Source: Dokdonella immobilis
Lineage (GTDB): Bacteria; Pseudomonadota; Gammaproteobacteria; Xanthomonadales; Rhodanobacteraceae
Length of the DNA stretch: 64,000 nt
Assembly (NCBI RefSeq): GCF_900115085.1
Contig: NZ_FOVF01000018.1
Coordinates: 25,813 to 89,812, forward strand
Direction: 5' to 3'
The translations under genes and the position numbers were made by a program. Shown here piece after piece: positions 55,004 to 63,653 of the stretch (positions are counted from its first letter, which is position 1; every line of letters starts with the position of its first letter). Below the pieces are notes generated by a model. It was not told the origin of the DNA and searched no databases. It saw only the letters and a program-made list of their open reading frames with translations.

Positions 55004-55666
55004 TCAGCGCTGATCGACAGGGGCCGGCTTCTTTTCCACGGCCTTGGCCGCCGCAGCCTGGCGACCCCACTCCTCGATCAGCTTGGCGCGCGCGTCGCGC
55101 CTGCTCGGCGAGGGTTCCGGCGTCGCTGCGGCGGCCGCTTCGGGATTGCCGGTGTCGATGTAGCGCAACAGCCGGTCGATCTGCAGGGCCAGGACCTGGT
55201 CGACCGCAGGGGCAATCTGGTCGAGGCCGCTCGCGCTCGAGCCGTTGACCCGATAGTCGACGTCGAGCCGGGTCGTGTCCTCGTCGCCGGCTTCGAGACG
55301 GAAACTCAGGATGCCGCTCACTGCCAACTCCTGCAGCGGCCCCAGCGCGCTGTCGAGGCGCAGCAGTTCGTTGTCGCGGACCATGATCACGCGGCCGTGC
55401 TCGCTGCTGCCCTGCTTCCAGCGTTCGCAGAAGCAGCCACCCGCCTCGGCCTTGAGGCTCAGGTTGGCGGCGTCGCCCGACCAGGTGTGCGCGCTGCTCC
55501 ACCAGTGCTGCACGGCAGTGATCGCAGCATAGCTGCGGGCCGGCGGTGCAGCCACTTCGGCGGCAAACGCAATCGTGAAATGATCGGGCCCGGACTGCAG
55601 CACCTCGGCCTGCGCCGTGGTCGCGAACGCGAGCAGCGCGAAGAATGCCGCACGAACGGTTTTCAT
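55004..55666 (-). CDS. secreted SRPBCC (START-like) domain protein
   Basis: A 220 aa protein with a signal peptide (FFALLAFATTAQA, about 20 residues) and a SRPBCC-type fold: APPARSYAAITAVQHWWSSA, then EAGGCFCERWKQGSSEHGRV and SFRLEAGDEDTTRLDVDYRV. The C-terminal tail is Ala/Lys-rich. Such folds bind hydrophobic ligands in a deep pocket; a periplasmic form is less usual. Function unknown. It ends in a region shared with a hairpin at 54988-55020. Confidence 0.75.
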   Translation of the reverse strand: MKTVRAAFFALLAFATTAQAEVLQSGPDHFTIAFAAEVAAPPARSYAAITAVQHWWSSAHTWSGDAANLSLKAEAGGCFCERWKQGSSEHGRVIMVRDNELLRLDSALGPLQELAVSGILSFRLEAGDEDTTRLDVDYRVNGSSASGLDQIAPAVDQVLALQIDRLLRYIDTGNPEAAAAATPEPSPSRRDARAKLIEEWGRQAAAAKAVEKKPAPVDQR

Positions 55667-55741
55667 GCCTGGGCTCCAGCGGTTTGCGGAGGCCGCATCT
55701 TCATCCCCGCCGGGGTTTGCCGCAACCGGCAGGGCGGCGGC

Positions 55742-56632
55742 TCAGGCGTCCGCGTCGGTGGCCCAGCCTTCGCCGCTGCCGCGCTGGAAGACCCGGTCGC
55801 TGTCGAGCACGGTACCGGCCGGGAACGAATCGAGCCGGGCCAGCTCGGCGTAGATCGGCACGAAATCGGGCCGCGTCGCATCCATCAGCTGTTCGAAGCT
55901 GTCGATCACGAAATAGGTCTTCTGGTAGGTGTCGATGCGGTAGCGCGTGCGCATGATGCGCTTGAGGTCGAAGCCGATCCGATTCGGTGAGGTCGATTCG
56001 AGGCTGTGGATCGACTCGCCCTTCGAGGAGACGATACCCGAGCCGTAGATGCGCAGTTCACCGCGCTGGCGGATCAGGCCGAACTCGACCGTGTACCAGT
56101 ACAGGCGGGTCAGGTTGACCAGGGCCTCGGCGCTGACGCCGTGTGCCTTCACGCCACCGCGCCCGTAGGCCTGCATGTAGTCGGCGAAGACCGGATTGAG
56201 CAGCAGTGGCACGTGGCCGAACAGGTCATGGAACATGTCCGGCTCGGCGATGTAGTCGATCTGGTCGGGCCGGCGGATCCACCAGGTCACCGGAAAACGC
56301 CGGTTGGCGAGGTGGTCGAAGAAGGTCAGTTCGGGCAGCAGGCCTTCGACGCCGATCAGCTCCCAGCCGGTGGTCTTCGCCAATACCTCATTGAGCTCCT
56401 CGAAGCGCGGGATCTGCTCGGCCGACATGCCGAAACGCTCCTGGTTGTCGATGAACTCGTCGCAGGCACGGCCCTTGAGGATGTCGCGCTGGCGCCGGAA
56501 CAGGGTTGCCCAGGTAGCGTGATCCTGGGTGCTGTAGCTGTCCCATGGCTGGTCGACCACGGCCGTCGTGTAGACCGGCACGTAGCCCTTGTCGGTCAGC
56601 TGGTTTTCGACGCGGCGCGGTTCGGAGGACAT
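55742..56632 (-). CDS. phhA: phenylalanine 4-monooxygenase
   Basis: A 296 aa monomeric bacterial phenylalanine hydroxylase that makes tyrosine using tetrahydropterin and oxygen. Iron ligands are His135 and His140 in PDMFHDLFGHVPLL and Glu183 in LYWYTVEFGLI, at the same spacing as in the Chromobacterium enzyme. ATG at 56632 starts MSSEPRRVEN. It is divergent from an Lrp-type regulator with palindromes in between, so phenylalanine probably induces it. Confidence 0.95.
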   Translation of the reverse strand: MSSEPRRVENQLTDKGYVPVYTTAVVDQPWDSYSTQDHATWATLFRRQRDILKGRACDEFIDNQERFGMSAEQIPRFEELNEVLAKTTGWELIGVEGLLPELTFFDHLANRRFPVTWWIRRPDQIDYIAEPDMFHDLFGHVPLLLNPVFADYMQAYGRGGVKAHGVSAEALVNLTRLYWYTVEFGLIRQRGELRIYGSGIVSSKGESIHSLESTSPNRIGFDLKRIMRTRYRIDTYQKTYFVIDSFEQLMDATRPDFVPIYAELARLDSFPAGTVLDSDRVFQRGSGEGWATDADA

Positions 56633-56671
56633 GGCGGGGACCCGGTTTGGTACGACCTCCCATGCTAGAGC

Positions 56672-56755
56672 GTTTGCCGCGCAACAGGATTGCAAACTTG
56701 CTCTCTGTTGGCCTGCCGGCGCATATTGATTGCGTCAAGTTGCCGGCTGGCGCAA
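56672..56755. promoter_or_regulatory. phhA/Lrp divergent control region with two inverted repeats
   Basis: GTTTGC at 56672-56677 is mirrored by GCAAAC at 56692-56697, with a nested TTGC-CGC-GCAA palindrome at 56674-56684. A second site has TTGCG (56730-56734) mirrored by CGCAA (56751-56755), just before the Lrp start. The TTGC/GCAA half-sites at both ends suggest binding of an Lrp-family octamer that controls both genes. Confidence 0.5.
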
Positions 56756-56758
56756 TTA

Positions 56759-57250
56759 ATGACCGCATCTTTGCTGAACGCTCTCGATCGCACCGACCTG
56801 CGCATTCTCGCCCTGCTGCAGGGCAACGGGCGCGCGACCAATGCCGAACTGGCCGAAGCGGTCAGCCTGTCGGCCTCGGCCTGCCTGCGCCGCGTGCAGC
56901 GCCTCGAGGCCGACGGCGTGATTGCCGGCTACGCGGCCCTGGTCGATCCGGCCGCGGTCGGCCTCGGCCTGCAGGCCTTCGTCCGCGTCCAGCTCGAAAA
57001 GCACGGCAGTGCCGAGGTCCAGCATTTCGTCGAACGTGTGCAGAGCTGGAACGAAGTGGTCGCCTGCCATGCCCTGACCGGCGAAATGGACTACCTGCTG
57101 CACATCGTGGTCAGCGATCTCGAGCACTTTTCGCGCTTCCTGCTCGACAACCTGCTCAACGAGACCGGTGTCGCCGACGTCAATTCGAGCTTCGTCCTGC
57201 GCACGGTCAAGCAGACCCGCGCGCTGCCGCTCGATCACCTGCTGCGCTGA
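56759..57250 (+). CDS. Lrp/AsnC-family transcriptional regulator
   Basis: A 163 aa regulator: the helix-turn-helix is DLRILALLQGNGRATNAELA with SASACLRRVQRLEADGVIAG, and the RAM ligand domain follows (VACHALTGEMDYLLHIVVSD). ATG at 56759 is chosen because the helix-turn-helix follows at family distance. Divergent from phhA, it is the probable phenylalanine-responsive regulator in place of the sigma-54-type PhhR used by Pseudomonas. Confidence 0.93.
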   Translation: MTASLLNALDRTDLRILALLQGNGRATNAELAEAVSLSASACLRRVQRLEADGVIAGYAALVDPAAVGLGLQAFVRVQLEKHGSAEVQHFVERVQSWNEVVACHALTGEMDYLLHIVVSDLEHFSRFLLDNLLNETGVADVNSSFVLRTVKQTRALPLDHLLR

Positions 57251-57260
57251 GCGACCCGCT

Positions 57261-58055
57261 TCAGTGCACGGTGTGCGTGCCGTCCTCGTCGCGTATGCGC
57301 CGCGGAAAAGGAATCACCCGTCCCGTTTCGGCGTCGGCCCCGTCGCGCTTCCACAGCACCGGCACCGCGTGCGGTCGCGGCAGCTCGAGTTCGGCATCGG
57401 TCTCGTCCGTTTCCTCATCCTCGTCCTCCCAGCTGTAGCGTTTGCGCGGCGGTTTCGGGTCGAGCCGGAACAGCAGGATGGCGGCGGCGATGCCGGCCAG
57501 GGCGCCGGCCAGGTGGTACTCGAACGAAACCTGCTCCTCGCGCGGCAGCACGGTCAGCAGCATGCCGCCGTAGAAGAAGAACACGACCAGCGAGATCGCC
57601 ACGCCGAGCCGGTCGCGCCGCAGCAGGCCGGTCAGGAACAGGAAGAACATCAGGCCGTGGTTGATGCCGCTCATGCCGACGTGCACCGACGAGCGCGCGA
57701 ACAGCCAGACCCCCAATCCGGCCAGCAGCCAGATCATCGGCAGCGCGATGCGCGCCGCGCGCGGGTAGGCATAGAGGGTCAGTGTGGCCAGCAGGGCCAG
57801 CGGCAGCGTGTTCGACATGAGGTGGGCGAACGAAGCGTGTACGAGCGGCGCGCTGAGGATGCCGACCAGGCCGGGCAAGCGGCGCGGTTCGATGCCAAGG
57901 TCGCTCATCGGCCAGCCGAGCAGCCAGCCACCGAGCCAGACCAGCCAGATCCCGAGCACCAGCACGGCCGCGCTGAACACCGCGTAGCGAATACGTTCCT
58001 GGTCGAACTTGACGGCGGTACTGCCGGGATCGGGGGTCGGCGGGGCGATGTCCAT
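57261..58055 (-). CDS. rhomboid family intramembrane serine protease
   Basis: A 264 aa membrane protein with the rhomboid core: HASFAHLMSNTLPL in helix 2, the nucleophile Ser129 in HVGMSGINHG and the catalytic His181 in FEYHLAGALAG. It cleaves transmembrane segments of substrate proteins. The cytosolic C-terminal tail is strongly acidic (EDEDEETDETDAELE) and then basic, unusual for short bacterial rhomboids. It is convergent with the Lrp gene. Substrate unknown. Confidence 0.9.
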   Translation of the reverse strand: MDIAPPTPDPGSTAVKFDQERIRYAVFSAAVLVLGIWLVWLGGWLLGWPMSDLGIEPRRLPGLVGILSAPLVHASFAHLMSNTLPLALLATLTLYAYPRAARIALPMIWLLAGLGVWLFARSSVHVGMSGINHGLMFFLFLTGLLRRDRLGVAISLVVFFFYGGMLLTVLPREEQVSFEYHLAGALAGIAAAILLFRLDPKPPRKRYSWEDEDEETDETDAELELPRPHAVPVLWKRDGADAETGRVIPFPRRIRDEDGTHTVH

Positions 58056-58344
58056 CGCACCGAGGTTGGGTCGCGCCGGGCCGGCGCAAGGGCGCCTCGC
58101 GGTCGGCGATAGTGCGGCGCCCGCCGTTCGCGCCCTGCGGGTTCCGAAAAACGTGCCAGCCCGATCTCGGGTCGGTCGCGTTTCGGGACCCAGGCAGGAA
58201 TCGTCAGCGTGGGCGCGGGCATGGGGCCCCGGGAAACCCGGGAGTGCACTATCCGCGCAAGCGCAACTCGTTCGGACTTCCGGCGGTTCCGGCAAGCGTG
58301 GCTCGAAACTTGCTAAACATGCTTGTTCAAGCCTTTGAGTCGAC

Positions 58345-59547
58345 ATGAATTTCCATATTCCAACCGCGATGCAGCTGACGGCGACGATGACCCTGGTCAT
58401 GGGCCTGGCCCTGGCGTTCGCGATGACCGGCTACCCGCGTACCCTGCAGCATCCGATTCGCCTCTGGGTACGCGGATTGCTGCTGCTGCCCTTCTCCTTC
58501 GTGCTGTTCGCGCTGCGCGAGCAGATTCCCGACTGGCTTTCGATCGTCCTTGGCAACACGATCCTGGTCGTCGCATTCGCCCATATCGTCCAGGCCCTGC
58601 GCGCGTTCAACCGGCGCAGCGATACGAGCATCGCCCTGGTCGCCCTGGTCGGCGTGACCATCGTCGGCGAAATTCTCCTGACCTACGTCTGGCCGACCCT
58701 GAGCGGACGTATCGGCCTGCTCTCGGTGGTCATCTCGACGATGCTGGCGATCGGCGTCCATGCGATCTACCGCAAGCCGGAGGCCGCTACGCGACCCGAA
58801 CACATGGTCGCCACGATGCTGCTGATCGGGGTCGCGATCCTGATCGTGCGGGCGATCGTGACCCCGGATACCCATATCGCCGTATTGACCATGTCGACAC
58901 CAATGCAGGGCGTGGTCTTCACCTATGCGTCGCTGATGCCGGTGATCGCGACCTCGGGCTTCCTGCTGATGTGCGGCGAGCGCCTGAACAAGGATCTGGC
59001 CCGCCTGGCCACCCTCGATCCGCTGACCGGCATCTTCAATCGGCGGACCATGGCCGAACTGGCCCAGAAGGCGGTCGCCGCGAGCAAGCGACACGGTCGC
59101 GCGCTGTCCCTGCTGGTCCTCGACATCGACAACTTCAAGCGCATCAATGACCAGTTCGGACACGAGTCCGGAGACCTTGCGCTGTGCCGGGTAGTCGAAC
59201 TGGTCCGGACCGAGCTTCGCGAATCGGATCTGTTCGCGCGGATCGGCGGAGAGGAATTTGCCGTGATCCTGCCCGACGCCGATGAAACGTCCGCTACCGC
59301 CATGGCCGAACGCGTCCGACTGCGCCTGTGCAATGCCGGCTTCGCCATCAGCGGCTGGCCGATCGAGCTGCAGGTTTCGATCGGCGTCGGCACCCTCGGG
59401 CCCAAGATCAGCGACCTCGAGACACTGTTCCGACACACCGATCGGGCCATGTACGCGGCCAAGCGCGCTGGGCGAAATCGCGTCGTCAGCGTCTCCCAAC
59501 TGGCCCGCCAGGTCCCCGCGCCAGCCGGTGACGACGATGCGCCCTGA
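58345..59547 (+). CDS. membrane diguanylate cyclase (active GGDEF)
   Basis: A 400 aa protein with six or seven membrane helices in residues about 10-215 and a C-terminal GGDEF domain (DPLTGIFNRRTM onward). The signature is intact, GGEEF at residues 301-305, with LDIDNFKRINDQFGHESGD for metal and GTP. The allosteric I-site RxxD is Arg292-Asp295, five residues before GGEEF, so the enzyme should be product-inhibited. It makes c-di-GMP. A close paralogue follows at 59753. Confidence 0.92.
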   Translation: MNFHIPTAMQLTATMTLVMGLALAFAMTGYPRTLQHPIRLWVRGLLLLPFSFVLFALREQIPDWLSIVLGNTILVVAFAHIVQALRAFNRRSDTSIALVALVGVTIVGEILLTYVWPTLSGRIGLLSVVISTMLAIGVHAIYRKPEAATRPEHMVATMLLIGVAILIVRAIVTPDTHIAVLTMSTPMQGVVFTYASLMPVIATSGFLLMCGERLNKDLARLATLDPLTGIFNRRTMAELAQKAVAASKRHGRALSLLVLDIDNFKRINDQFGHESGDLALCRVVELVRTELRESDLFARIGGEEFAVILPDADETSATAMAERVRLRLCNAGFAISGWPIELQVSIGVGTLGPKISDLETLFRHTDRAMYAAKRAGRNRVVSVSQLARQVPAPAGDDDAP

Positions 59548-59752
59548 GCGGCGTCATGCAGCGGCCGCGCGCCCCCCGTCACGGTGGCGCACTGGCGTTG
59601 TCCACGACCCCTTCGTGGTGTAGCTGGCCGACGCCTGCCGGGTCGGGCACGGCGTGGCTCGCGGGCTGGCCTCAGGCCAGAGCCCGCGGCGGCGCCCGGC
59701 ACGGAATGGGGCACGATTCTTGCTGCACTTCGGCGACAGGGGCGGGCGCGCG

Positions 59753-60952
59753 ATGAACTTCAATATTCCTACGGCCATGCAGATGACGGCGACGCTGACC
59801 CTGCTGGTCGCGCTCGTGCTGGTCTATGCGGCGCGGCAGTTCCCCCACGCCGTGCAGCTGCCGATTCGAATCTGGATCCGCGGCCTGCTGCTCCAGTGCA
59901 TCCCCTACTTTCTCTATGCCACCCGCGAATACGCGCCCGAGTGGCTATCGGTGGTGCTCGCGGATAGCCTCATGGTGGCCGCCCTGGCCGTGCAGATGCA
60001 CGCGCTCAGATGCTTCAACCTGCAGCCTGACCAGCGCGTCCACATGCGCCTGATCGTCGCCGCCACGATCATCTTCGAAGTCCTGCTGACCTATACCTGG
60101 CACAGCATGCGCGGGCGCCTCGTGCTGGTCTCGCTTGCGATCGCCGCGATCGCCTGTTTCGGCGTCGATGCGATCTACCGTCGGCGCACCGTGACCCCGG
60201 CCGAGCACATGGTCGGCATCCTCCTGCTCGCCGGTATCGTCGTGATGGTGCTGCGTGCGCTGATCGTGCCGGCGACGAGCATGCTGGATGTGACGATGTC
60301 CTCGCCGATGCAGGGCGTGGTATTCACCTACGCGGCCTCGATGCCGGTCATTTCGACGGTCGCTTTTGTGCTGATGTGTGGCGAGCGCGTCAACGCCAAC
60401 CAGTCGCGCCAGGCCATGATCGATCCGCTGACCGGCGTCTACAATCGACAGGCAATGGCGGAACTGGCCAACAAGTCGATTGCCCTGGCCCGCCTGGATC
60501 GGCAGCCGTTGGCCCTGCTCAGCGTCGACGTCGATCATCTGGCCCGCTTCAACGAGGATTTCGGCTACGACGTCGGCGACCAGGCCCTCTGCCGCGTCGT
60601 CGACATCCTGCGCGCGACGGTGCGGCTCGAGGACGTGTTGGCCCGGGTCACCGGCGAGCGCTTCATGGTCCTGCTGCCCGAGGCCGACGCCGAGACCGCG
60701 TTCGAGCTGGCCTGCGAAATGCGCAAGCGGGTCGACGAATCCGGGTTCTCCAGCGGCGGCTGGCCGGCACCCTTGCAGGTATCGATCGGCGTGACCGTTC
60801 TCGACGACGAGAAGGCAGATTTCGACCAGCTGCTGCGGCGAGCGGATCAGGCGCTCAATTTGGCCAAGCGCGCCGGCGGCAACCGTGTCGCCGGCAGCGA
60901 TCGCTTCGAAACGACGGCGGAACCGGCCGCAACCGCCGCCGTCGGCGCCTGA
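59753..60952 (+). CDS. degenerate GGDEF paralogue (probable c-di-GMP-binding pseudoenzyme)
   Basis: A 399 aa tandem paralogue of the upstream cyclase. The start MNFNIPTAMQMTATLTL and the membrane region (PMQGVVFTYAASMPVI) are nearly the same. The catalytic GGEEF has become TGERF (300-304) and the metal-binding DIDNFK region is VDVDHLARFN, so diguanylate cyclase activity is unlikely. The I-site is kept: Arg291-Leu-Glu-Asp294, five residues before the lost motif. That pattern is typical of c-di-GMP effectors or partners of an active cyclase. ATG at 59753 matches the paralogue start. Confidence 0.88.
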   Translation: MNFNIPTAMQMTATLTLLVALVLVYAARQFPHAVQLPIRIWIRGLLLQCIPYFLYATREYAPEWLSVVLADSLMVAALAVQMHALRCFNLQPDQRVHMRLIVAATIIFEVLLTYTWHSMRGRLVLVSLAIAAIACFGVDAIYRRRTVTPAEHMVGILLLAGIVVMVLRALIVPATSMLDVTMSSPMQGVVFTYAASMPVISTVAFVLMCGERVNANQSRQAMIDPLTGVYNRQAMAELANKSIALARLDRQPLALLSVDVDHLARFNEDFGYDVGDQALCRVVDILRATVRLEDVLARVTGERFMVLLPEADAETAFELACEMRKRVDESGFSSGGWPAPLQVSIGVTVLDDEKADFDQLLRRADQALNLAKRAGGNRVAGSDRFETTAEPAATAAVGA

Positions 60953-60957
60953 CCGGC

Positions 60958-61905
60958 TCAGTCAGGTCGCGGGATCAGGCGGCTCGCCACCAGCGAACCG
61001 CCGATCAGCAGGGCGACCATGCCGAGCGAAAGCCCGATCGGCACCTTCCAGACATCGACGATCAGCATCTTCAGGCCGATGAAGGTCAGCACCCCGGCGA
61101 GGCCGTAATTGAGTAGGTGGAAACGCTCGGCCATGCCGGCGATCAGGAAAAACAGGGCACGCAGGCCGAGTACGGCGAACACGTTGGAGGTCAGCACGAT
61201 GAACGGATCCTCGGTGATCGCGAAGATGGCCGGAATCGAATCGACGGCGAAGATCACGTCGGTCACCGCGAGCAGCGCGATCACCACGAACATCGGCGTG
61301 AACCAGCGCACGCCGTCCTTGACCACGGTCAGCGCGCTGCCGTGGTACTCGTTGCTCAGGCGCAGATGGCCGCGCATCCAGCGCATCAGTGGATTGGCCT
61401 CGAAGTCGGCCTCGTCGTTCGGTGCCCGGATCATCTTGATGCCCGTGTAAACGAGAAACGCGCCGAACAGATAAAGGATCCAGTGGTAGCGCGCGATCAG
61501 TGCGGCGCCAATGAAGATCAGGATCGCACGCAGGACGATGGCGCCGAGAATGCCGACCATCAGCGCGCGCTGCTGGAGCTCCGGGCTGACGCCGAAGCGA
61601 GTGAAGATAAGCAGGAAGACGAAGATGTTGTCGATGGCCAGCGCCTTCTCGACCACATAGCCGGTAAGGAACTGAAGCGCGGTCTCGTCCGCCACCTGCG
61701 AACCGCCGTGCCCGTCGAGCCAGTACCACAGCCCGAGGTTGAACAGCATCGCGAGGGCGATCCAGGCCACGCTCCAGAGCGCAGCCTCCTTGTAGGACAC
61801 CTTGTGCGCGCCGCCAGCGCGCAGCACGACGAAGTCGATGATCAGGGCGACGACCACGAGCAGTCCGAAGGCGGACCAGAGGCCGGGGGTACCGATCGTA
61901 TGCAT
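60958..61905 (-). CDS. TerC family membrane protein (Alx-type, manganese-linked)
   Basis: A 315 aa protein with about nine membrane helices and the TerC hallmarks ALAIDNIFVFLLIFTRFGVS and LLAVTDVIFAVDSIPAIFAI, whose acidic residues lie in the membrane core. This branch (Alx/MntP-associated) exports or balances manganese. It is preceded by a yybP-ykoY-type riboswitch with an overlapping terminator, which links expression to manganese. GGTGGAG lies at good spacing before ATG 61905. It is convergent with the GGDEF paralogue. Confidence 0.93.
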   Translation of the reverse strand: MHTIGTPGLWSAFGLLVVVALIIDFVVLRAGGAHKVSYKEAALWSVAWIALAMLFNLGLWYWLDGHGGSQVADETALQFLTGYVVEKALAIDNIFVFLLIFTRFGVSPELQQRALMVGILGAIVLRAILIFIGAALIARYHWILYLFGAFLVYTGIKMIRAPNDEADFEANPLMRWMRGHLRLSNEYHGSALTVVKDGVRWFTPMFVVIALLAVTDVIFAVDSIPAIFAITEDPFIVLTSNVFAVLGLRALFFLIAGMAERFHLLNYGLAGVLTFIGLKMLIVDVWKVPIGLSLGMVALLIGGSLVASRLIPRPD

Positions 61906-61923
61906 CACGAAAACTCCACCTGC

Positions 61924-61960
61924 AAAAAAGGCCCCGCGCCGGGGACGGCATGCGGGGCCT
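61924..61960 (-). terminator. expression-platform terminator of the manganese riboswitch
   Basis: On the minus strand AGGCCCCGC (61960-61952) pairs with GCGGGGCCT (61937-61929), followed by a U-run down to 61924. It lies just before the terC ribosome binding site. Its first bases (61958-61960) are also needed for the riboswitch P1 stem, so the two structures exclude each other. Confidence 0.8.
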
Positions 61961-62118
61961 CGGTGGATTCCGGGCACAGCTTCGCCGTCGTACGGCGAAG
62001 GTCTTGCTCGCAGGATTCGGTGCCTGGCACCGGAAACTGCCTGCCGGACCGGGACCGGCGGGGCGGTCCGTGCTGACGATCACGGCAACGGGAGAGCTAC
62101 TCCCCTTCGTTTACGAGG
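61958..62118 (-). promoter_or_regulatory. yybP-ykoY (Mn2+) riboswitch upstream of terC
   Basis: The terC leader on the minus strand contains the two conserved yybP-ykoY blocks. AAGGGGAGTAGC is at 62107-62096. AGCAAGACCTTCGCC is near 62008-61994, in a hairpin closed by CGGCGAAG/CTTCGCCG. A P1 stem CCTCG (62118-62114) with CGAGG (61962-61958) closes the aptamer and shares bases with the terminator. Binding of Mn2+ should stabilise P1 and prevent termination, turning terC on. Confidence 0.85.
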
Positions 62119-62176
62119 TCGACTCTAGCCGAATGCCTGCCGAAAGTCATGGGGGCCTGCGGTAACAATTGGTAAC

Positions 62177-62203
62177 GGGAATGGGGAATGGGGAATGGGG
62201 AGA
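62177..62203. repeat. single arm of the G-rich repeat family (copy E, partial)
   Basis: GGGAATGGGGAATGGGGAAT matches the arms of copies A-D, but no complementary arm follows nearby, so this is a half element. It lies in the 532 bp spacer between the terC start and the RlmI-like gene. Confidence 0.7.
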
Positions 62204-62271
62204 AGGCGTCGCGAACCCCGGCAGACTCCAGGCTGTGGACCTTCGGGACTCTGGGCCACCGGCCTGCCGTC

Positions 62272-62297
62272 GTAGGAGCGCCTTTAGGCGCGATGCC
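62272..62297. repeat. REP-like palindrome upstream of the RlmI-like gene
   Basis: GTAGGAGCGCCTTTAGGCGC followed by GATGCC is a compact palindromic REP unit. It resembles the REP half in the 236-bp repeat downstream of the same gene (GTAGGAAGCGGCTTCAGCCG). Confidence 0.65.
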
Positions 62298-62437
62298 TTC
62301 CTCCTTGGCCACATGAATGTATCGACTGGGCAGGAAACCGCGGCCTGGTGCCCCGGACCGACACGCGCAGGCGATCGGATTCCTGCCGGCCAGACCCGAA
62401 AAACCGTCCTTCTGTCGCCATCGCTTATCATGCGCCG

Positions 62438-63622
62438 ATGAGTATCCATCCCCCCGGGCCGCTGCCCGTCGTCCAGCTCAAGATCGAACGTCGTTCCAAC
62501 CATCCCTGGATCTACCAGAAGATGGTCGAACGCCCGGAGCCCAAACCCAAGCCCGGCAGCATCGTCGAAATCGTCGATCGCAACGGCGAGTTCGCTGGCC
62601 GCGGCTTCTACAACGGCCACTCGCGAATCACCCTGCGCGTGCTCAGCGCCGACCCCGACGAACAGGTCGACGAGGCCTTCTTCGAGCGCAAGATCGCCGC
62701 CGCGATCAGCCTGCGCCGCGACCTGCTCAAGCTCGATGCGGTCACCGACGCCTACAGACTGGTTCACTCTGAAGGCGACGGTCTGTCCGGCCTCGTCGTC
62801 GACCGCTTCGCCGGAACCCTGGTCATCGAATTCTTCTCGGCCGGCATGTACAAGCAGCGCGAACTGATCCGCCGCTGCCTGCTCGAGCACTATCCCGACA
62901 GCACGATCTACGCCTACGCCGAGCAGCATGTGCAGAAGCAGGAGAGTTTCGACTGTGCCGTGCCGCCGACGCCCGAGCCGACCGTCATCCATGAGCACGG
63001 CGTCAAGTTCCATGCTGCGCCCGGCAGCAAGCACAAGACCGGGTTCTTCGTCGACCAGCGCGACAATCGCCTGACCCTGGCCGGCTTTTGCGAGGGCAAG
63101 CGCGTGCTCGACCTGTGCTGCAATTCGGGTGGATTCGGCATTACCGCGAAGACCATCGGCGGTGCCAGCGAAGTGGTCGGTGTCGATCTCGACGAGGAGA
63201 TCCTCGAAATCGCCGAGAAGAATGCCTATCTGAACAAGGCCCGCGTGCGCTTCGTCCAGGCCGACATCTTCCACTGGCTGCGCGATTACGCCGGCAACAA
63301 GGCCGAGAAGTTCGACGTGGTCATCCTCGATCCGGCCAAGATGACGCGCGACCGCGAACAGGTCATACCGGCGCTGAAGAAATACCTCGACATGAACAAG
63401 CTCGCGATGAGCGCGGTCAAGCCGGGAGGCATGCTGCTCACCTGTTCGTGTACCGGACTGGTCAGCGAAGACCAGTTCCTCGACATGCTGCGCCGCGCCG
63501 CGTTCTACGCCGGTCGCACGGCCCAGGTGCTCAAGGTCAGCGGCGCCGGCGCCGACCATCCGTGGCTCGCCCATGTTCCCGAAAGCCGTTACCTCAAGGC
63601 GGTGTTTTGCCGTATCGACTGA
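62438..63622 (+). CDS. RlmI-like class I SAM-dependent rRNA methyltransferase
   Basis: A 394 aa protein with an N-terminal PUA-like part (about residues 1-85, RSNHPWIYQKMVERPEPKPK) and a Rossmann methyltransferase. SAM-binding is VLDLCCNSGGFGITAKTIGG, then VVGVDLDEEILEIA. The catalytic region is VVILDPAKM and the late MLLTCSCTGLV, where the Cys residues resemble m5C methyltransferases. RlmI methylates C1962 of 23S rRNA in E. coli; the DPAKM variant and length suggest a related but distinct subgroup. Start ATG at 62438. Confidence 0.85.
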   Translation: MSIHPPGPLPVVQLKIERRSNHPWIYQKMVERPEPKPKPGSIVEIVDRNGEFAGRGFYNGHSRITLRVLSADPDEQVDEAFFERKIAAAISLRRDLLKLDAVTDAYRLVHSEGDGLSGLVVDRFAGTLVIEFFSAGMYKQRELIRRCLLEHYPDSTIYAYAEQHVQKQESFDCAVPPTPEPTVIHEHGVKFHAAPGSKHKTGFFVDQRDNRLTLAGFCEGKRVLDLCCNSGGFGITAKTIGGASEVVGVDLDEEILEIAEKNAYLNKARVRFVQADIFHWLRDYAGNKAEKFDVVILDPAKMTRDREQVIPALKKYLDMNKLAMSAVKPGGMLLTCSCTGLVSEDQFLDMLRRAAFYAGRTAQVLKVSGAGADHPWLAHVPESRYLKAVFCRID

Positions 63623-63653
63623 CGCGAGCGCGGGCGCTGATCCCAACAGGCGG

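Noticed and set aside
54988..55020. CTGTCGAT/ATCGACAG hairpin between convergent DUF885 and SRPBCC genes as a terminator
   Set aside because: It overlaps the SRPBCC stop codon and has no U-tract on either side; kept only as a possible structure.
62147..63646. Minus-strand open frame of 499 codons
   Set aside because: Opposite the RlmI-like methyltransferase with clear SAM motifs; also runs through the G-rich repeat.
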